The notes under the pieces: model-generated
Told to the model about the DNA's origin: nothing
Database searches by the model: none
What the model saw: only the letters and a program-made list of their open reading frames with translations
Part shown: in pieces, positions 34,088-34,238 of the stretch
How the letters are laid out: each line of letters starts with the position of its first letter
Numbering within the stretch: the stretch's first letter is position 1
Origin: Serratia marcescens
GTDB lineage: Bacteria > Pseudomonadota > Gammaproteobacteria > Enterobacterales > Enterobacteriaceae
DNA: 34,238 nucleotides
Direction of reading: 5' to 3'
NCBI RefSeq assembly: GCF_001902635.1
Contig: NZ_MJAO01000034.1
Span: 1 to 34,238 of the forward strand
Made by a program: the position numbers and the translations under genes

Positions 34088-34238
34088 TTCTTTAAGAATG
34101 GCAGCTTCAGAATCGGTTTGATGTGGCAAAGTAAAGGTCCGAGTCGAGTACCCGTCGAGTTGTCCTGAACATCCCCATCCTTGTTTTCCGCGAGTCGGTT
34201 TTTTAACCCATTCGCCATCAGCAGTAAACCACATCAGT

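Noticed and set aside
34018-34234. Two small minus-strand frames over the second tRNA-Lys, ending in CRIRTCDQLIKSQLLYQLS and VVQDSNLRPID
   Set aside because: These are the well-known spurious proteins obtained by translating tRNA genes antisense.

Overview
This 34.2 kb window is a core chromosomal segment of an enterobacterium, most likely Serratia (S. marcescens-like). The grounds are the high GC content, near-identity of many proteins to the E. coli versions as I remember them, and a gene order matching the E. coli minute-16 region (phr - ybgI - pxpBCA - nei - gltA - sdhCDAB - sucABCD - cydABX-ybgE - ybgC-tolQRAB-pal-cpoB - tRNA-Lys/Val) with Serratia-type insertions and losses. The species name is inference from memory, not from a search.

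Region by region. 1-4.3 kb: a TudS (DUF523)-DUF1722 fusion of the RudS tRNA-desulfidase type, DNA photolyase, an exported class II cyclic-nucleotide phosphodiesterase and the Nif3-family protein YbgI. 4.4-9.3 kb: a pyroglutamate (5-oxoproline) module, pxpB-pxpC-pxpA, a two-gene DUF969/DUF979 membrane pair and pyrrolidone-carboxylate peptidase. 9.3-10.1 kb: endonuclease VIII (nei). 10.1-22.1 kb: TCA-cycle genes, with gltA on the minus strand diverging across a 729 bp control region from sdhCDAB-sucABCD. 22.1-24.0 kb: a minus-strand periplasmic 5'-nucleotidase-family phosphoesterase. 24.0-27.9 kb: an AT-rich control region and the cydAB-cydX-ybgE oxidase operon. 28.0-33.6 kb: the Tol-Pal envelope operon. 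33.8-34.1 kb: tRNA-Lys, tRNA-Val, tRNA-Lys.

How the genes work together. The TCA genes form one respiratory block: citrate entry, succinate dehydrogenase (also complex II), oxoglutarate dehydrogenase E1/E2 and succinyl-CoA synthetase, next to the bd quinol oxidase. The pyroglutamate block couples peptide-end cleavage (Pcp), probable uptake (DUF969/DUF979) and ATP-driven ring opening to glutamate (PxpABC). The first two genes both suit near-UV defence: tRNA s4U removal and photoproduct repair. A cAMP theme recurs: an exported cyclic-nucleotide phosphodiesterase, and CRP-like palindromes before sdhC, before the nucleotidase (at the class II position relative to a -10-like box) and before tolB.

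Non-coding features include an ERIC-type element inside the sucB-sucC gap, two 15-bp-arm inverted-repeat elements (gltA-sdhC and sdhB-sucA gaps), several terminators and intercistronic hairpins. I saw no prophage, insertion sequence, CRISPR array, toxin-antitoxin or defence system. Most of the window is conserved core. The observations most worth following are the rudS-phrB pair, the pyroglutamate module and the repeat elements.
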